From Chloroflexota bacterium (GTDB taxonomy: Bacteria > Chloroflexota > JAJPGV01): a stretch of DNA of 64,000 nucleotides. Position 1 is the stretch's first letter. Each line of letters opens with the position of its first letter. The position numbers were made by a program, and so were the translations under genes. Shown here in pieces: positions 41,466 to 49,762 of the stretch. Location: the NCBI GenBank assembly GCA_021325635.1, contig JAJPGV010000016.1, forward strand, positions 1 through 64,000. Direction: 5' to 3'. Under the pieces are notes generated by a model. The model was not told where the DNA came from, ran no database searches, and saw nothing but the letters and a program-made list of their open reading frames with translations.

Positions 41466-43244
41466 ATGGCCAGCTCCGGCATCGGTTCCGAGCCCATTCC
41501 CCTGGTCCAGGTGCCCACCTGGCAGCGACTCACGATCCATCGCGACTGGGGGCTGTGGGTGTTCACCGGCGTGATCGGCCTGCTGGTGCTCCTGCCCGTG
41601 CTGATGCTCGTGCTGGGCAGCCTGAGCGAAGCTTCGGTACCCAGCGACTTCGACTTCAGCAACCTCACCTTGGAGAACTTCGCCAAGGCCTACACCAGTC
41701 CGCTGACCTACCGGGTGGCCGGCAACACGGCCATCTACATGTCGTTGAGTCTGTTCTTCGGCATGGCCATCGCACTGCTGTTCGCCTGGCTGGTCGCCCG
41801 TACGAACATGCCCGCGAAGTGGCTCGCGTACGTCGGCCTGCCCATTGCGCTGGCCATGCCGGGCATGCTGGACAGCATGGCCTGGGTGCTCCTGTTCAGC
41901 CCGCGCATCGGTTTCGTGAACCGCTTCCTGATGGGCACGCTAGGTCTCTCTTCGGCTCCGATCGACGTCTACACGATGGCCGGCATGGTGTCACTGGAAT
42001 CGCTGCGGCTGGTCCCAACGTCGTTCCTGATGCTCCTGCCCCTGATGCTGCGCTTCGACCCCTCCCTGGAAGAGGCCGCGGTCATTTCCGGCGGACGAGC
42101 TTGGACCATCGCGCGCCGGGTGACGCTGCCGGTGCTCATGCCAGGCCTGCTGTCGGTGGCCATCTACCACGCCATGACCGTGCTGAGCACCTTCGAGGTG
42201 CCGGGAATCATCGGCCTGCCAGCCCACGTCTACGTGTTCAGCACGCTGATCTACACCTACTCGGCAGGTGCGACTGTGGGTGTCGGCAGCTCCTACGGAC
42301 TGGCCAACGCCCTGGCCATGGCCTACCTGGCGCTGAACGTCGCCGGCATCTGGCTGTACGGGCGCTTCGTCAAGAATGCCGATCGCTTCGCGATCGTACG
42401 CGGGCGTGGCTACCGGCCGCAGCAGATCGACCTGGGGCGCTGGCGCTGGCCGGCGGTGGGTGTCCTGTGCGCATTCCTCTTCGTATTGCTGGTCCTGCCC
42501 ACCCTGGTCCTGATCTGGACGTCACTCACGCCGCGCATCCTTCAGCCCAGCGGCGCGTCGCTGGCACAGGTTACCGGCAACAACTGGCGTCAGGTGTTCG
42601 CCAGCCCGGAGATCATCCGCGTGCTGTTGAACACCGGCGTGGCGACGCTGGCTACCGCCAGCCTGACGTGTGTGGTGTGCCTGATCGTGAGCTGGATCGT
42701 CATCCGCACCAATTTCAAGGGCAAGGCCCTGCTGGCACAGCTCAGCTTCGTGTCACACGGTATTCCCGGCATCATCATGGCGCTCGCGCTGATCTGGCTG
42801 TGGGTGCGAATCACCTTCATTCCGATCTACGGCACGCTGTGGATCATCGTGCTTGGCTTCACTGTCGGCTTCCTGGCCTTTGGAACCAGGACCCTATCAG
42901 CCGGCCTGCTGCAGATCCATTCGGAGCTGTCCGAGGCGGCCTATCTCAGCGGCGCATCGGCTCGAGCCACCATCAGGCGAGTGTTCGCGCCGCTGCTGCT
43001 GCCGGGCCTGGCCGGCCTGTGGATCTGGGCTGCCCTGCAGGCAACACGGCTGGTCTCGCTGCCGCTGATGCTGACCACGGGCCGGCAGAACACCATCCTC
43101 TCGGCTTATCTGTGGGACCAGTGGACCAACGGCAACCCCAACGTCGCCTCAGCGCTGGGGGTGTTCATGGTGACGCTGCTGCTGGTGCTCACGCTGGTAG
43201 CCAGCCGCTTCGGGTTGGGTTCGCGCCAGGCCTCGCTGGCCTGA
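41466..43244 (+). CDS. Fused double-domain ABC importer permease (FbpB-like), permease 1
   Basis: The 592-residue protein contains two binding-protein-dependent permease domains. Each has an EAA loop: EEAAVISGGRAWTIARR near residue 202 and SEAAYLSGASARATIRR near residue 487. About 12 hydrophobic segments are visible. This layout is typical of Fe3+ (FbpB/AfuB) and some thiamine/phosphonate importers. It needs an external lipoprotein and an ATPase; neither is next to it, and no matching ATPase is in the window. It ends at a terminator hairpin. A very similar permease (also 592 residues) lies at 49763. Confidence 0.9.
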   Translation: MASSGIGSEPIPLVQVPTWQRLTIHRDWGLWVFTGVIGLLVLLPVLMLVLGSLSEASVPSDFDFSNLTLENFAKAYTSPLTYRVAGNTAIYMSLSLFFGMAIALLFAWLVARTNMPAKWLAYVGLPIALAMPGMLDSMAWVLLFSPRIGFVNRFLMGTLGLSSAPIDVYTMAGMVSLESLRLVPTSFLMLLPLMLRFDPSLEEAAVISGGRAWTIARRVTLPVLMPGLLSVAIYHAMTVLSTFEVPGIIGLPAHVYVFSTLIYTYSAGATVGVGSSYGLANALAMAYLALNVAGIWLYGRFVKNADRFAIVRGRGYRPQQIDLGRWRWPAVGVLCAFLFVLLVLPTLVLIWTSLTPRILQPSGASLAQVTGNNWRQVFASPEIIRVLLNTGVATLATASLTCVVCLIVSWIVIRTNFKGKALLAQLSFVSHGIPGIIMALALIWLWVRITFIPIYGTLWIIVLGFTVGFLAFGTRTLSAGLLQIHSELSEAAYLSGASARATIRRVFAPLLLPGLAGLWIWAALQATRLVSLPLMLTTGRQNTILSAYLWDQWTNGNPNVASALGVFMVTLLLVLTLVASRFGLGSRQASLA

Positions 43245-43271
43245 AACGACGCCTTCCGTCACAAAGGGAGC

Positions 43272-43295
43272 GGGGTCGGCAACGAACCCGGCCCC
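43272..43295. terminator. Bidirectional hairpin terminator
   Basis: GGGGTCGG (43272-43279) pairs with CCGGCCCC (43288-43295), 8 bp with one G-T wobble and an 8-nt loop, in the 61-bp gap between the convergent permease and bicupin genes. A CTTCTC pyrimidine run follows on the plus strand. Confidence 0.6.
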
Positions 43296-43305
43296 TTCTC
43301 ACGAC

Positions 43306-44427
43306 TCAGGCGACGGCGAGCGCCGGCATGCGGTACTCGATGCCGAGCCGGGCGATCTCCTCTTGATAGAGCCGGCGGATCTCGGGATCCTCATCCTCCA
43401 GCTCGATGAGCGTCCCGCCAACGCGCGTGCTGATCGAGCAGCTGACCCGCGACTGCACGTCGTGGAACTGCACCCCATAGTTGTGGCTGCCGTAGCGTAG
43501 AGCCAGCTGGCGGGCCGGCTCGTGGCCAATGTTGAAGTGCTGGTGGAACCAGCCTGTTGGGGGACTGAAGACGCTGCCGACCTGCCAATCGACGCGCACT
43601 ACCTGGTCGCCGTAGCCGTTCTCGTACGGCCGCAGGCCGAGCTCACTGGGCCACATAATCGAGTAGCCCTTGGAGCGCACGACCATCAGGACCGCGCCCC
43701 CGCCGTGATAGTGGGCCTTGTGGTAGCGGCCGACAGGCCATTCGGTCATATGGCCGACCAGCACGTTGCCGGACATCTCGTAATGTGTCGAGAGGTTGCC
43801 GGGGCCCTTGGACTCTCCCTGGTCCAGCGCAGCACCCGGCACGTCGGGAATGAAGTTCGTCTCCCACACCATGCGCGGGTTGCGGCTATCGGCGTCGAAG
43901 CGTCGCTCGCCAACCTTGTAGTAGTCGGACTGGCCGTTGAAACGGTCGGCGAACGCGTAGTCGCAGTTGAACACGAAGTCGGGGCTATGGAACAGGTCCA
44001 TGACGATCGGCTCGGTAGTGACGGCGAGGAAGCGCGCCGGCTCCGTGCCGGAGCCGTTGAACAGCCGGTGCCAGGAGTTGGCCGGCGGAGCGAAGAGGCT
44101 GCCCGCCTTCCATTCGAAGGTCGTGCGGCCCTGGGCTTGGTCTTGGTTGCCAGGCCAAACCTCGGCCGCACCGCGTCCGGAGACGACGTAAATCAGCTCC
44201 TCAAACATGTGCTTCTCAGGCTTCAGCGTGCCACCGGGAGGTATCTCACCCACGTACATGCCGGTCAGCCCTTCGAGGCCCATCAGCTGCAGATAAGCTC
44301 CGCGGCCCCCGAGGCGCTCCCAGTCTCCCAGCTCGAGCGCCATGACGTCCGTGACGCCGTGGCCGGTAACGATGGGAATCCCTTCCTGGACCATCCACTC
44401 GCCGTACGTGGTCTGTTGCTTCGCCAC
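43306..44427 (-). CDS. Double-cupin protein, ring-cleavage-dioxygenase-like (bicupin 3)
   Basis: The 373-residue protein is the closest relative of bicupin 2, sharing HMFEELIYVVSGRGAAEVW, ANSWHRLFNGSGTEPARFLA, MDLFHSPDFVFN and, in the second barrel, KAHYHGGGAVLMVV and TGWFHQHFN. Metal-binding His residues are present in both barrels. Start GTG 44427 has AGGAG six bases upstream. A TACAAT -10 box lies about 65 nt upstream. It follows UbiD 3 on the same strand, but that promoter lets it be read alone. The substrate is unknown; a ring-cleaving dioxygenase is the best guess. Confidence 0.72.
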   Translation of the reverse strand: MAKQQTTYGEWMVQEGIPIVTGHGVTDVMALELGDWERLGGRGAYLQLMGLEGLTGMYVGEIPPGGTLKPEKHMFEELIYVVSGRGAAEVWPGNQDQAQGRTTFEWKAGSLFAPPANSWHRLFNGSGTEPARFLAVTTEPIVMDLFHSPDFVFNCDYAFADRFNGQSDYYKVGERRFDADSRNPRMVWETNFIPDVPGAALDQGESKGPGNLSTHYEMSGNVLVGHMTEWPVGRYHKAHYHGGGAVLMVVRSKGYSIMWPSELGLRPYENGYGDQVVRVDWQVGSVFSPPTGWFHQHFNIGHEPARQLALRYGSHNYGVQFHDVQSRVSCSISTRVGGTLIELEDEDPEIRRLYQEEIARLGIEYRMPALAVA

Positions 44428-44491
44428 CTACTCACTCCTGATCGGGAAGTTCGTGGGCAGGCCCGTAGGCCGCCCCCTTGTCGGTTCGGCT

Positions 44492-44499
44492 ATTGTATT
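44492..44499 (-). promoter_or_regulatory. -10 box AATACAAT upstream of bicupin 3
   Basis: AATACAAT on the minus strand lies 65-72 nt before GTG 44427, between the UbiD 3 stop and bicupin 3. It shares TACAAT with the boxes at 16140, 23664, 24614 and 48379. Confidence 0.45.
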
Positions 44500-44501
44500 C
44501 C

Positions 44502-45905
44502 CTATTCCTGAGGACCCAACCACTCGGCCAGGCGGATGTCATTCATGACCTCGGGGGGGATGAACGAGCGCTGCTCGAAGACCGCCGGCGGGGCCGGCTT
44601 GGTGCAGTCGATGCCCGACCTGGTCCCGAGCATGTGGCCGGTCGCGTTGGGATCCAGGCTGGACACGTGCAGCTCGGGAATGACGATGAGGTCTTTGGCC
44701 CAATCGGACCGCGTGCCGACGGCCCAGTGCACTTCCTGCTCGTCGAAGATGTCGATGTCCTCGTCGAAGACGAATACGTGCTTGATGCCCTCGGGTGCGC
44801 CCAACGCCGTGGAGATGATCGCCCGCGGCTGCCAGTCATGCGTCTTGCGCAGCTGGACGTACATGTAGTAGGGACACGTCGGCGGCCGGTAAATGTTCTT
44901 GACCTGCGGCACGATCCGCTTGAGCAGATCGAACAGGAAGCCCTCGCGACGCAGCGCGCCGATCATGTCGTCGGCATAGCCGGTGATGATGGAAGTCCAG
45001 TAGGCGTCTTCGCGATGGGTGACGCAGGTCACCTCCATGTACGGATTCAGGCGCTGGGCGCCGAAGTAGCGGGTGTACTCGCCAAACGGCCCCTCCGGCT
45101 TTACCTTTCCCCGCGGAACGATGCCCTCGATGACGAACTCCGCGTCGGCCGGAACGAGGAAATCGTCGCCCAGCGTCTCCGACGGAACCAGCCGCAGCGG
45201 CTCGCCCAGCAGACCACCCGCTGCGGCCCAGTGGCTTTCGGGATATCCCAGCTTGGACTCCGCACCCATGCAGACCGCCGGATGGTGGCCCACCCAGAAG
45301 GCAATGCGCGCGTCTTCGCCCTTCGCCTCCTGCTTGCGGATATTCCAGGCGTTGTGGCTCGACGGGTTCGGGAAGACCCGGATCTCGCCCTTCTCGGAGA
45401 TCCAGCCCCGCTGCAGCGCCGAGTTGTCGATGCCGGTCTCGGGATCGTAGGTCGTCAGAAACCCGGCCGACACGTACGGGCCCGGATCCCAGCCCGCATG
45501 CACTATGGCCGAAATCTCGCCCAGGTCCACGGCGGCGCCCTTCTTCACCATCTGCTTGACGCTGGCCTCAGCGCGGCTCACCACCACCGGCTGAACGCGC
45601 GAGTTACGGCGCTGATAGGCATCCTGGCTCACCATCTCGAAGGTGGAGTCCAGCGCGAAAGCCAACCTCCGGCGGGAAGCGAAGAGGTTGAGCACCAACG
45701 GGAACTGCGAATGCCGGCGATCGACAGTGCACAGGTTGTGGAAGATGAACACCGGCGCCTCCGGCAGCTCCTTCTGCGCTTTGAGGGCCACCGCCGAGGC
45801 CTGCCACTTGGCGCTGGCCTCGCGTTGGACGTGCACGGTCAGATTGGGATTCGCCTGCTCGTATTGCCGCAAGAAGCTGTGAAGGTCCTTTGTGGGGCTG
45901 GACAT
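44502..45905 (-). CDS. UbiD-family decarboxylase, divergent clade (paralogue 3)
   Basis: From ATG 45905 (GGAGG 9 nt upstream) the protein is 467 residues. The active-site frame is kept: NSALQR (N-x4-R), a His 18 residues on in NPSSHNAWNI, ADAEFVIEG, and EGPFGEYTRYF with both catalytic Glu. Elsewhere it differs strongly from the other five UbiDs: no NVGTYR, no HERDGG motif, and a different N-terminus (SPTKDLHSFLRQYEQAN). It may act on a different acid. It lies between an O-methyltransferase (80 nt upstream) and bicupin 3. Confidence 0.85.
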   Translation of the reverse strand: MSSPTKDLHSFLRQYEQANPNLTVHVQREASAKWQASAVALKAQKELPEAPVFIFHNLCTVDRRHSQFPLVLNLFASRRRLAFALDSTFEMVSQDAYQRRNSRVQPVVVSRAEASVKQMVKKGAAVDLGEISAIVHAGWDPGPYVSAGFLTTYDPETGIDNSALQRGWISEKGEIRVFPNPSSHNAWNIRKQEAKGEDARIAFWVGHHPAVCMGAESKLGYPESHWAAAGGLLGEPLRLVPSETLGDDFLVPADAEFVIEGIVPRGKVKPEGPFGEYTRYFGAQRLNPYMEVTCVTHREDAYWTSIITGYADDMIGALRREGFLFDLLKRIVPQVKNIYRPPTCPYYMYVQLRKTHDWQPRAIISTALGAPEGIKHVFVFDEDIDIFDEQEVHWAVGTRSDWAKDLIVIPELHVSSLDPNATGHMLGTRSGIDCTKPAPPAVFEQRSFIPPEVMNDIRLAEWLGPQE

Positions 45906-45985
45906 CCTTTTCACCCTCCGAAGTGTTTTGGCTGCACCCGGTCCCCGGCCCTCCGCCGAGCGCCAGGTTCGACCATCGCTTGCAC

Positions 45986-46630
45986 CTATCGGCGCCGGAT
46001 CAGCATGACGCCATCGCGCAGCGTCAGCAGCGCGTTGACGACTCGCGGATCTGCCTGGACGAGATCGTTGAAGGCCACCGTTGCGCGGGCGCTGGGGGAT
46101 TGTGGATCAAGCACCTCGCCCCGATGCAACACGTTATCCACGACGATGGCTCCGTTGCTTGCCAGCAGCGGCAGCGAGGCCTCGTAGTAGTCGACGTACT
46201 GCTCGTTCGCCGCGTCGATGAAGACGAGCTCGAATGGCCCCTGGAGATCGCGCAGCGTTTCCAGAGCCGGCCCTAGCCGAACCCGGACCTTCTTGCCATG
46301 GACGCTGCCGTCGAAAGCACGTTGAGCCATAGCGGCGGCATCGGGATTGATCTCGCAGGTCACCAGCTCGCCGTCGTCGGGCAGCACCGAGGCCATCATC
46401 AGCGCGCTGAAGCCGGTGAAGGTGCCGATCTCCAGGATACGGCGCGCGCCCACGGACAGGGCCAGGATCTGCAGGAACGTGCCCTCGACCTGGCCGGAGA
46501 CCATGCGAGCGTGCATCCCCATCGTGCGCTCCGTCTCCGCCTGCAAGGCGGCCAGCTCGGATGACAACGGCGTCGTGTGCCGAGCGGCGTACTCCTCTAT
46601 CTGCGGAGCAACCAGCCCGCGGTTCTCCAT
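45986..46630 (-). CDS. SAM-dependent O-methyltransferase, caffeoyl-CoA/catechol type
   Basis: From ATG 46630 the protein is 214 residues, the usual length for class III (CCoAOMT-like) bacterial O-methyltransferases. ILEIGTFTGFSALMMA is SAM motif I (about 64-79). The acidic partner is CEINPDAAAMA, and FIDAANEQYVDYYE with DNVLHRGEV gives the metal-binding acids. It methylates a catechol hydroxyl using Mg2+. In a catabolic setting it could instead run with a demethylation cycle or detoxify catechols. It starts 19 nt after a small zinc-ribbon gene that follows UbiD 4, so three genes share the strand. Confidence 0.86.
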   Translation of the reverse strand: MENRGLVAPQIEEYAARHTTPLSSELAALQAETERTMGMHARMVSGQVEGTFLQILALSVGARRILEIGTFTGFSALMMASVLPDDGELVTCEINPDAAAMAQRAFDGSVHGKKVRVRLGPALETLRDLQGPFELVFIDAANEQYVDYYEASLPLLASNGAIVVDNVLHRGEVLDPQSPSARATVAFNDLVQADPRVVNALLTLRDGVMLIRRR

Positions 46631-46649
46631 AGAAGCGAATGCCGCCCGC

Positions 46650-46808
46650 TCAGACCAGCGCCGGACGCGGATCGCCCTCACGCGCCTGGAACTGATGGCC
46701 GCAGAACGGACACTGGCAGGGCGCCTCCGGCTTACCCACGTAGTCCGACCGCTCGATGTAGTACTGCCCGCTGCAGCGCGGACACTTGACGTAGCTCACC
46801 TTTTCCAT
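46650..46808 (-). CDS. Small zinc-ribbon protein (52 residues)
   Basis: Reading the minus strand from ATG 46808 gives a 52-residue protein beginning MEKVSYVKCPRCSGQYYIER and ending at TGA 46650. It has Cys9-x2-Cys12 and Cys33-x2-Cys36 (CPFCGHQF), plus an extra Cys31: a classic two-knuckle zinc ribbon. GAGGTGATCGA precedes the start. It sits between UbiD 4 (40 nt upstream) and the O-methyltransferase (19 nt downstream). Small zinc ribbons beside UbiD genes may be accessory subunits of multi-subunit (de)carboxylases or rubredoxin-like carriers. That role is inference. Confidence 0.75.
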   Translation of the reverse strand: MEKVSYVKCPRCSGQYYIERSDYVGKPEAPCQCPFCGHQFQAREGDPRPALV

Positions 46809-46848
46809 TCGATCACCTCGCGCTGTATCTGTTCTGCTACCGGCCCCG

Positions 46849-48267
46849 CTAGAACAGCGACGCCCATCTCTCGAGCACCTTAGCCCGCAGATCCTGGCTC
46901 GCCGTGTTCGTCTTGGGGAAGTCGACCGACCATTCGTATGGCTTACAGGCGTCGATGATAGCCCGAGAGCTGGTCAGGTCGCCTGCCTTCTTGCGGTCCG
47001 GCGGAATGCGCGGATCGAGCGCGCTGGACGGGCAGTGGTTGAGGATCGTGAGCGTCGTCGCCGGATCACAGCGCGTGCCGATAGCCCACAGCACGTCATA
47101 GGGATCGCGCGGATTGATGTCCTCGTCGACCACCACCACGAACCTGCCCATGTACTCGCCGCTGGCGGCCAGGCCAACGCGCATGGCGTGGCCCGGATAG
47201 CGCTGCTTGATCTGCACCACTGTGATGCCCGGTACCGCCAGCCGGCAGACATCCAGCACGTCCTCGAGGCCGGCCCGCTGCAGCCGGTCCTGCTGGTTGC
47301 GCTCCTGAGTTGGCAGCGCGAAATGCGACGGGGTGCGAGCGTGGCGCACCGGCGGCATTCCCAGGATGATCGGATCGTTGCGGTGATACAGCGCCTCCAC
47401 GTGAATGACCGGCTCGGGCCGGGTGCCGGACGCGTAGTAGCCGGTCCATTCTCCGAACGGACCCTCGTCGCGCGCTTCCACAGCGGGCGAGGCAATCGTT
47501 CCGGCGACGACGATCTCGGCGGTCGCGGGTATGGGCAGCCCGGTTACTTCCTCGCGGATGACCTCGACCGGCTCACCGCGCACGTAGCCGACCAGGTCGT
47601 ACTTGCCCATGCCCAGCTTCTGGCCGAGGAATGGGGATGCGCCGGCGAACAGGATCGGCTCTTCCCCGAAGGCCACCGCCACCGGGCAGACCTCGCCCTT
47701 GGCCCAGTATTTCCGTTCGATGATGGCACCGGTGTGATTCGGCGTAATGTACAGCCCCAAGCTTGTCTCGTCCTGGATCATCACCCGGTAGGTGCCGAAA
47801 TTGACCTGACCGGTGTCCGGGTCGCGCATGATCACCACGCAGCCGGTACCGATGTATCTGCCACCGTCGAGCTCGTGCCACTTGGGCGTGGGGAACTTCC
47901 ATAGATTGATCTCCCGGCCACGGAAGACGTTTTCCAACACCGGGCCACGCGAAACCTCGACCGGCGGCGTGGGACGGTAGCCGTGCATTCGCTCCTGGTA
48001 CGCATCCAGGGCGGATTTCACGTCGAGATCGAGCGGCAGATCGAGCGCCAGCAGCGTGCGGCGCAGTGAATCCATAGCATTGGTGAGCACCCGGTAGCCG
48101 TGTGGATACCCTTCAATATCATCGAACACCAGCGCCGGTCCCTGGCGCTCGTACATCAGCTCAGAGATGGTGCCGATCTCCAGGTTCCAGTCGGCGCCGC
48201 CGACGGTTCGCAGCTCCCCGATGCGATCGACCGCCGAAAGGAACTCCCGTAAGTCACGGTAGGGCAA
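46849..48267 (-). CDS. UbiD-family decarboxylase (paralogue 4)
   Basis: The 472-residue protein keeps VNFGTYR, His in TPNHTGAI, ATAEIVVAG and EGPFGEWTGYYAS. Start is TTG 48267 with GAGG upstream; no Met lies near the expected N-terminus MPYRDLREFL (Met from TTG). It is close to UbiD 2 in its N-terminal half (GADWNLEIG motif). It heads a set of UbiD - zinc ribbon - O-methyltransferase - UbiD 3 on the minus strand. A TACAAT box at 48379-48384 lies 112 nt upstream. Confidence 0.87.
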   Translation of the reverse strand: MPYRDLREFLSAVDRIGELRTVGGADWNLEIGTISELMYERQGPALVFDDIEGYPHGYRVLTNAMDSLRRTLLALDLPLDLDVKSALDAYQERMHGYRPTPPVEVSRGPVLENVFRGREINLWKFPTPKWHELDGGRYIGTGCVVIMRDPDTGQVNFGTYRVMIQDETSLGLYITPNHTGAIIERKYWAKGEVCPVAVAFGEEPILFAGASPFLGQKLGMGKYDLVGYVRGEPVEVIREEVTGLPIPATAEIVVAGTIASPAVEARDEGPFGEWTGYYASGTRPEPVIHVEALYHRNDPIILGMPPVRHARTPSHFALPTQERNQQDRLQRAGLEDVLDVCRLAVPGITVVQIKQRYPGHAMRVGLAASGEYMGRFVVVVDEDINPRDPYDVLWAIGTRCDPATTLTILNHCPSSALDPRIPPDRKKAGDLTSSRAIIDACKPYEWSVDFPKTNTASQDLRAKVLERWASLF

Positions 48268-48378
48268 TTGAAACCTCGCAGTGCATCATGATGTCGGCCA
48301 TGTGCGTCACAGCTCTCGCTCCCTGGTCCGGCGGCTACGCGCGCAGACCACGGCGGCAGTCACGGCGACGTGCAGGCG

Positions 48379-48384
48379 ATTGTA
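48379..48384 (-). promoter_or_regulatory. -10 box TACAAT upstream of UbiD 4
   Basis: The minus-strand word GCGTACAATCG is identical over 11 bases to that at 16137-16147 upstream of the Rieske operon. It lies in the 254-bp (ORF start) to 266-bp divergent gap shared with SBP 4. Confidence 0.4.
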
Positions 48385-48533
48385 CGCTGCGGGGCGATAT
48401 GATGGCCGGTCAAAGAGACCCGAGCGGCAATCACCGCCTCCGAGCTGATAGGGGTCATCGATAGAAGCCCGCGTTTAGCCCTTCAGCTACCATTGCGACG
48501 AATTCCGCCAGACCAGTTTGTATGAGGGACATC

Positions 48534-49712
48534 ATGAGCAGTACCGTTGACCGGCGGAGTGGGCGCATTGGCCGCCGCAGCTTTCTTGAGCGTGGCACGC
48601 TGGGCATGCTGGCCACCGTTGCCGCCGTGCTGACCGCCGGCTGCGGAGGATCGTCCAGCCCCTCGAGCGCTCGGCCGTCTGCAGCTTCCTCAAGCAGCGG
48701 CGCATACGTAAGCGAGGAGGCGCGCAAGCTCGTCTCCGCTGCCGCCTCGAAGGGCGAAACGACACTCACACTGTCGTGGAGCGGCAACACGCTGGGCGGC
48801 GTGGAAGGCTATCGCAAGTTCGAAGCGGTCTTCAACAGCATGTACGGCACGAACATGAAGATCGACTTCACGCCCGGCCCCTCGATGACGGACATGATGG
48901 CCAAGGTATCGCAGGAAGTCGCCGCCGGACGAGCGACGTCGACCGACGTGCTCATCGGGACGGACTCGCACTACGTGCCGATCCTGGATCGCGGTGTGCT
49001 CGAGGGCTACGACTACGCCACGCTGTCACCCTGGATCCGCCCCGACATGGTGGCGCCGAACCAGATCGGCGTGGAGATCTACGGCACGACCGCCGGCGTG
49101 CTGTACAACCCCGGTCTGGTCCCAGAATCCGCTGTCCCTCACAAGCTGGCCGATACCCTCGATCCGCGCTGGAAGGGCAAGATCGCCTCCAGTCCGGACG
49201 CCGCCTACCTGGACATCGTGACGCTGCGTCCCGAATGGGGTCCGGAAAAGATGAAGGCTTTCGTGACGAGCCTTACGGATCAGGTAGCCGGACTGCTGCG
49301 GGTTGGGGAGGAGACGCGCATCGTGAGCGGCGAGTTCGCCATGCTGGTCATGGGCAATACGCACAGCGTTACCGATCTGAAAGGCGCGCAAATCAAGGTC
49401 GTCATCCCCACCGACGCGGGTGTGACCCGATTCGTCTACCTGGGCGTGCCGCGGACCGCCGCGCATCCGAACCTGGCCAAGCTGTTCATCAATATGATCC
49501 TCAGCGCAGACGGCCAGCGCATCCTCTACGACGTCTACTCGACCGATCACTATGAGCTGCCCGGCTCACGCTCGGCCGAGGACCTCAAGGCGCAGGGCAT
49601 CGACAAGAGCCAGATGCTGGCGGTGAACATCCAGCTCGTGGCCCAGCATCCCGAGTTGAAGCAGGTCAACCAGGATCTGTCGCGCATCTTGCGGGAGAAG
49701 GGCGGCAAGTAA
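48534..49712 (+). CDS. Solute-binding lipoprotein with Tat-type signal, TPGPS paralogue (SBP 4)
   Basis: From ATG 48534 (GAGGGAC before it; the frame also allows ATG 48522, which has no ribosome site) the protein is 392 residues. GRRSFLERG is a twin-arginine motif, followed by a hydrophobic stretch and lipobox LTAGC, so it is a probable Tat-exported lipoprotein. The domain carries LSWSGNTLGG, DFTPGPSMTDMMAK, STDVLIG and the late FVYLGVPRTAAHPNLAKLFIN, like SBPs 2, 3 and 6. The fused permease 2 gene follows 50 nt later, so these two form one import system that still lacks an ATPase. Confidence 0.88.
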   Translation: MSSTVDRRSGRIGRRSFLERGTLGMLATVAAVLTAGCGGSSSPSSARPSAASSSSGAYVSEEARKLVSAAASKGETTLTLSWSGNTLGGVEGYRKFEAVFNSMYGTNMKIDFTPGPSMTDMMAKVSQEVAAGRATSTDVLIGTDSHYVPILDRGVLEGYDYATLSPWIRPDMVAPNQIGVEIYGTTAGVLYNPGLVPESAVPHKLADTLDPRWKGKIASSPDAAYLDIVTLRPEWGPEKMKAFVTSLTDQVAGLLRVGEETRIVSGEFAMLVMGNTHSVTDLKGAQIKVVIPTDAGVTRFVYLGVPRTAAHPNLAKLFINMILSADGQRILYDVYSTDHYELPGSRSAEDLKAQGIDKSQMLAVNIQLVAQHPELKQVNQDLSRILREKGGK

Positions 49713-49762
49713 GTGCGCAGCCGCGCTCCGCGACCGGCGAACCTCCCCACTGGCCAAGGGTC

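Noticed and set aside
40253-43244. A TRAP transporter
   Set aside because: The TAXI-like protein lacks a signal and no DctM/DctQ-type membrane gene is present; the permease next door is of the ABC type with EAA loops.
44502-45905. A deletion of the metal-binding segment in UbiD 3
   Set aside because: A first alignment seemed to lack it, but NSALQR followed by His 18 residues later aligns without a gap, so the site is kept.
44478-46187. A 569-codon plus-strand frame
   Set aside because: It runs antisense across UbiD 3 and the O-methyltransferase; its His/Arg/Gly-rich product matches no family. High GC makes such antisense frames common. The same holds for 36447-37649, 7243-8196, 22217-23530, 61408-62877, 52544-53467 and 54090-55313.
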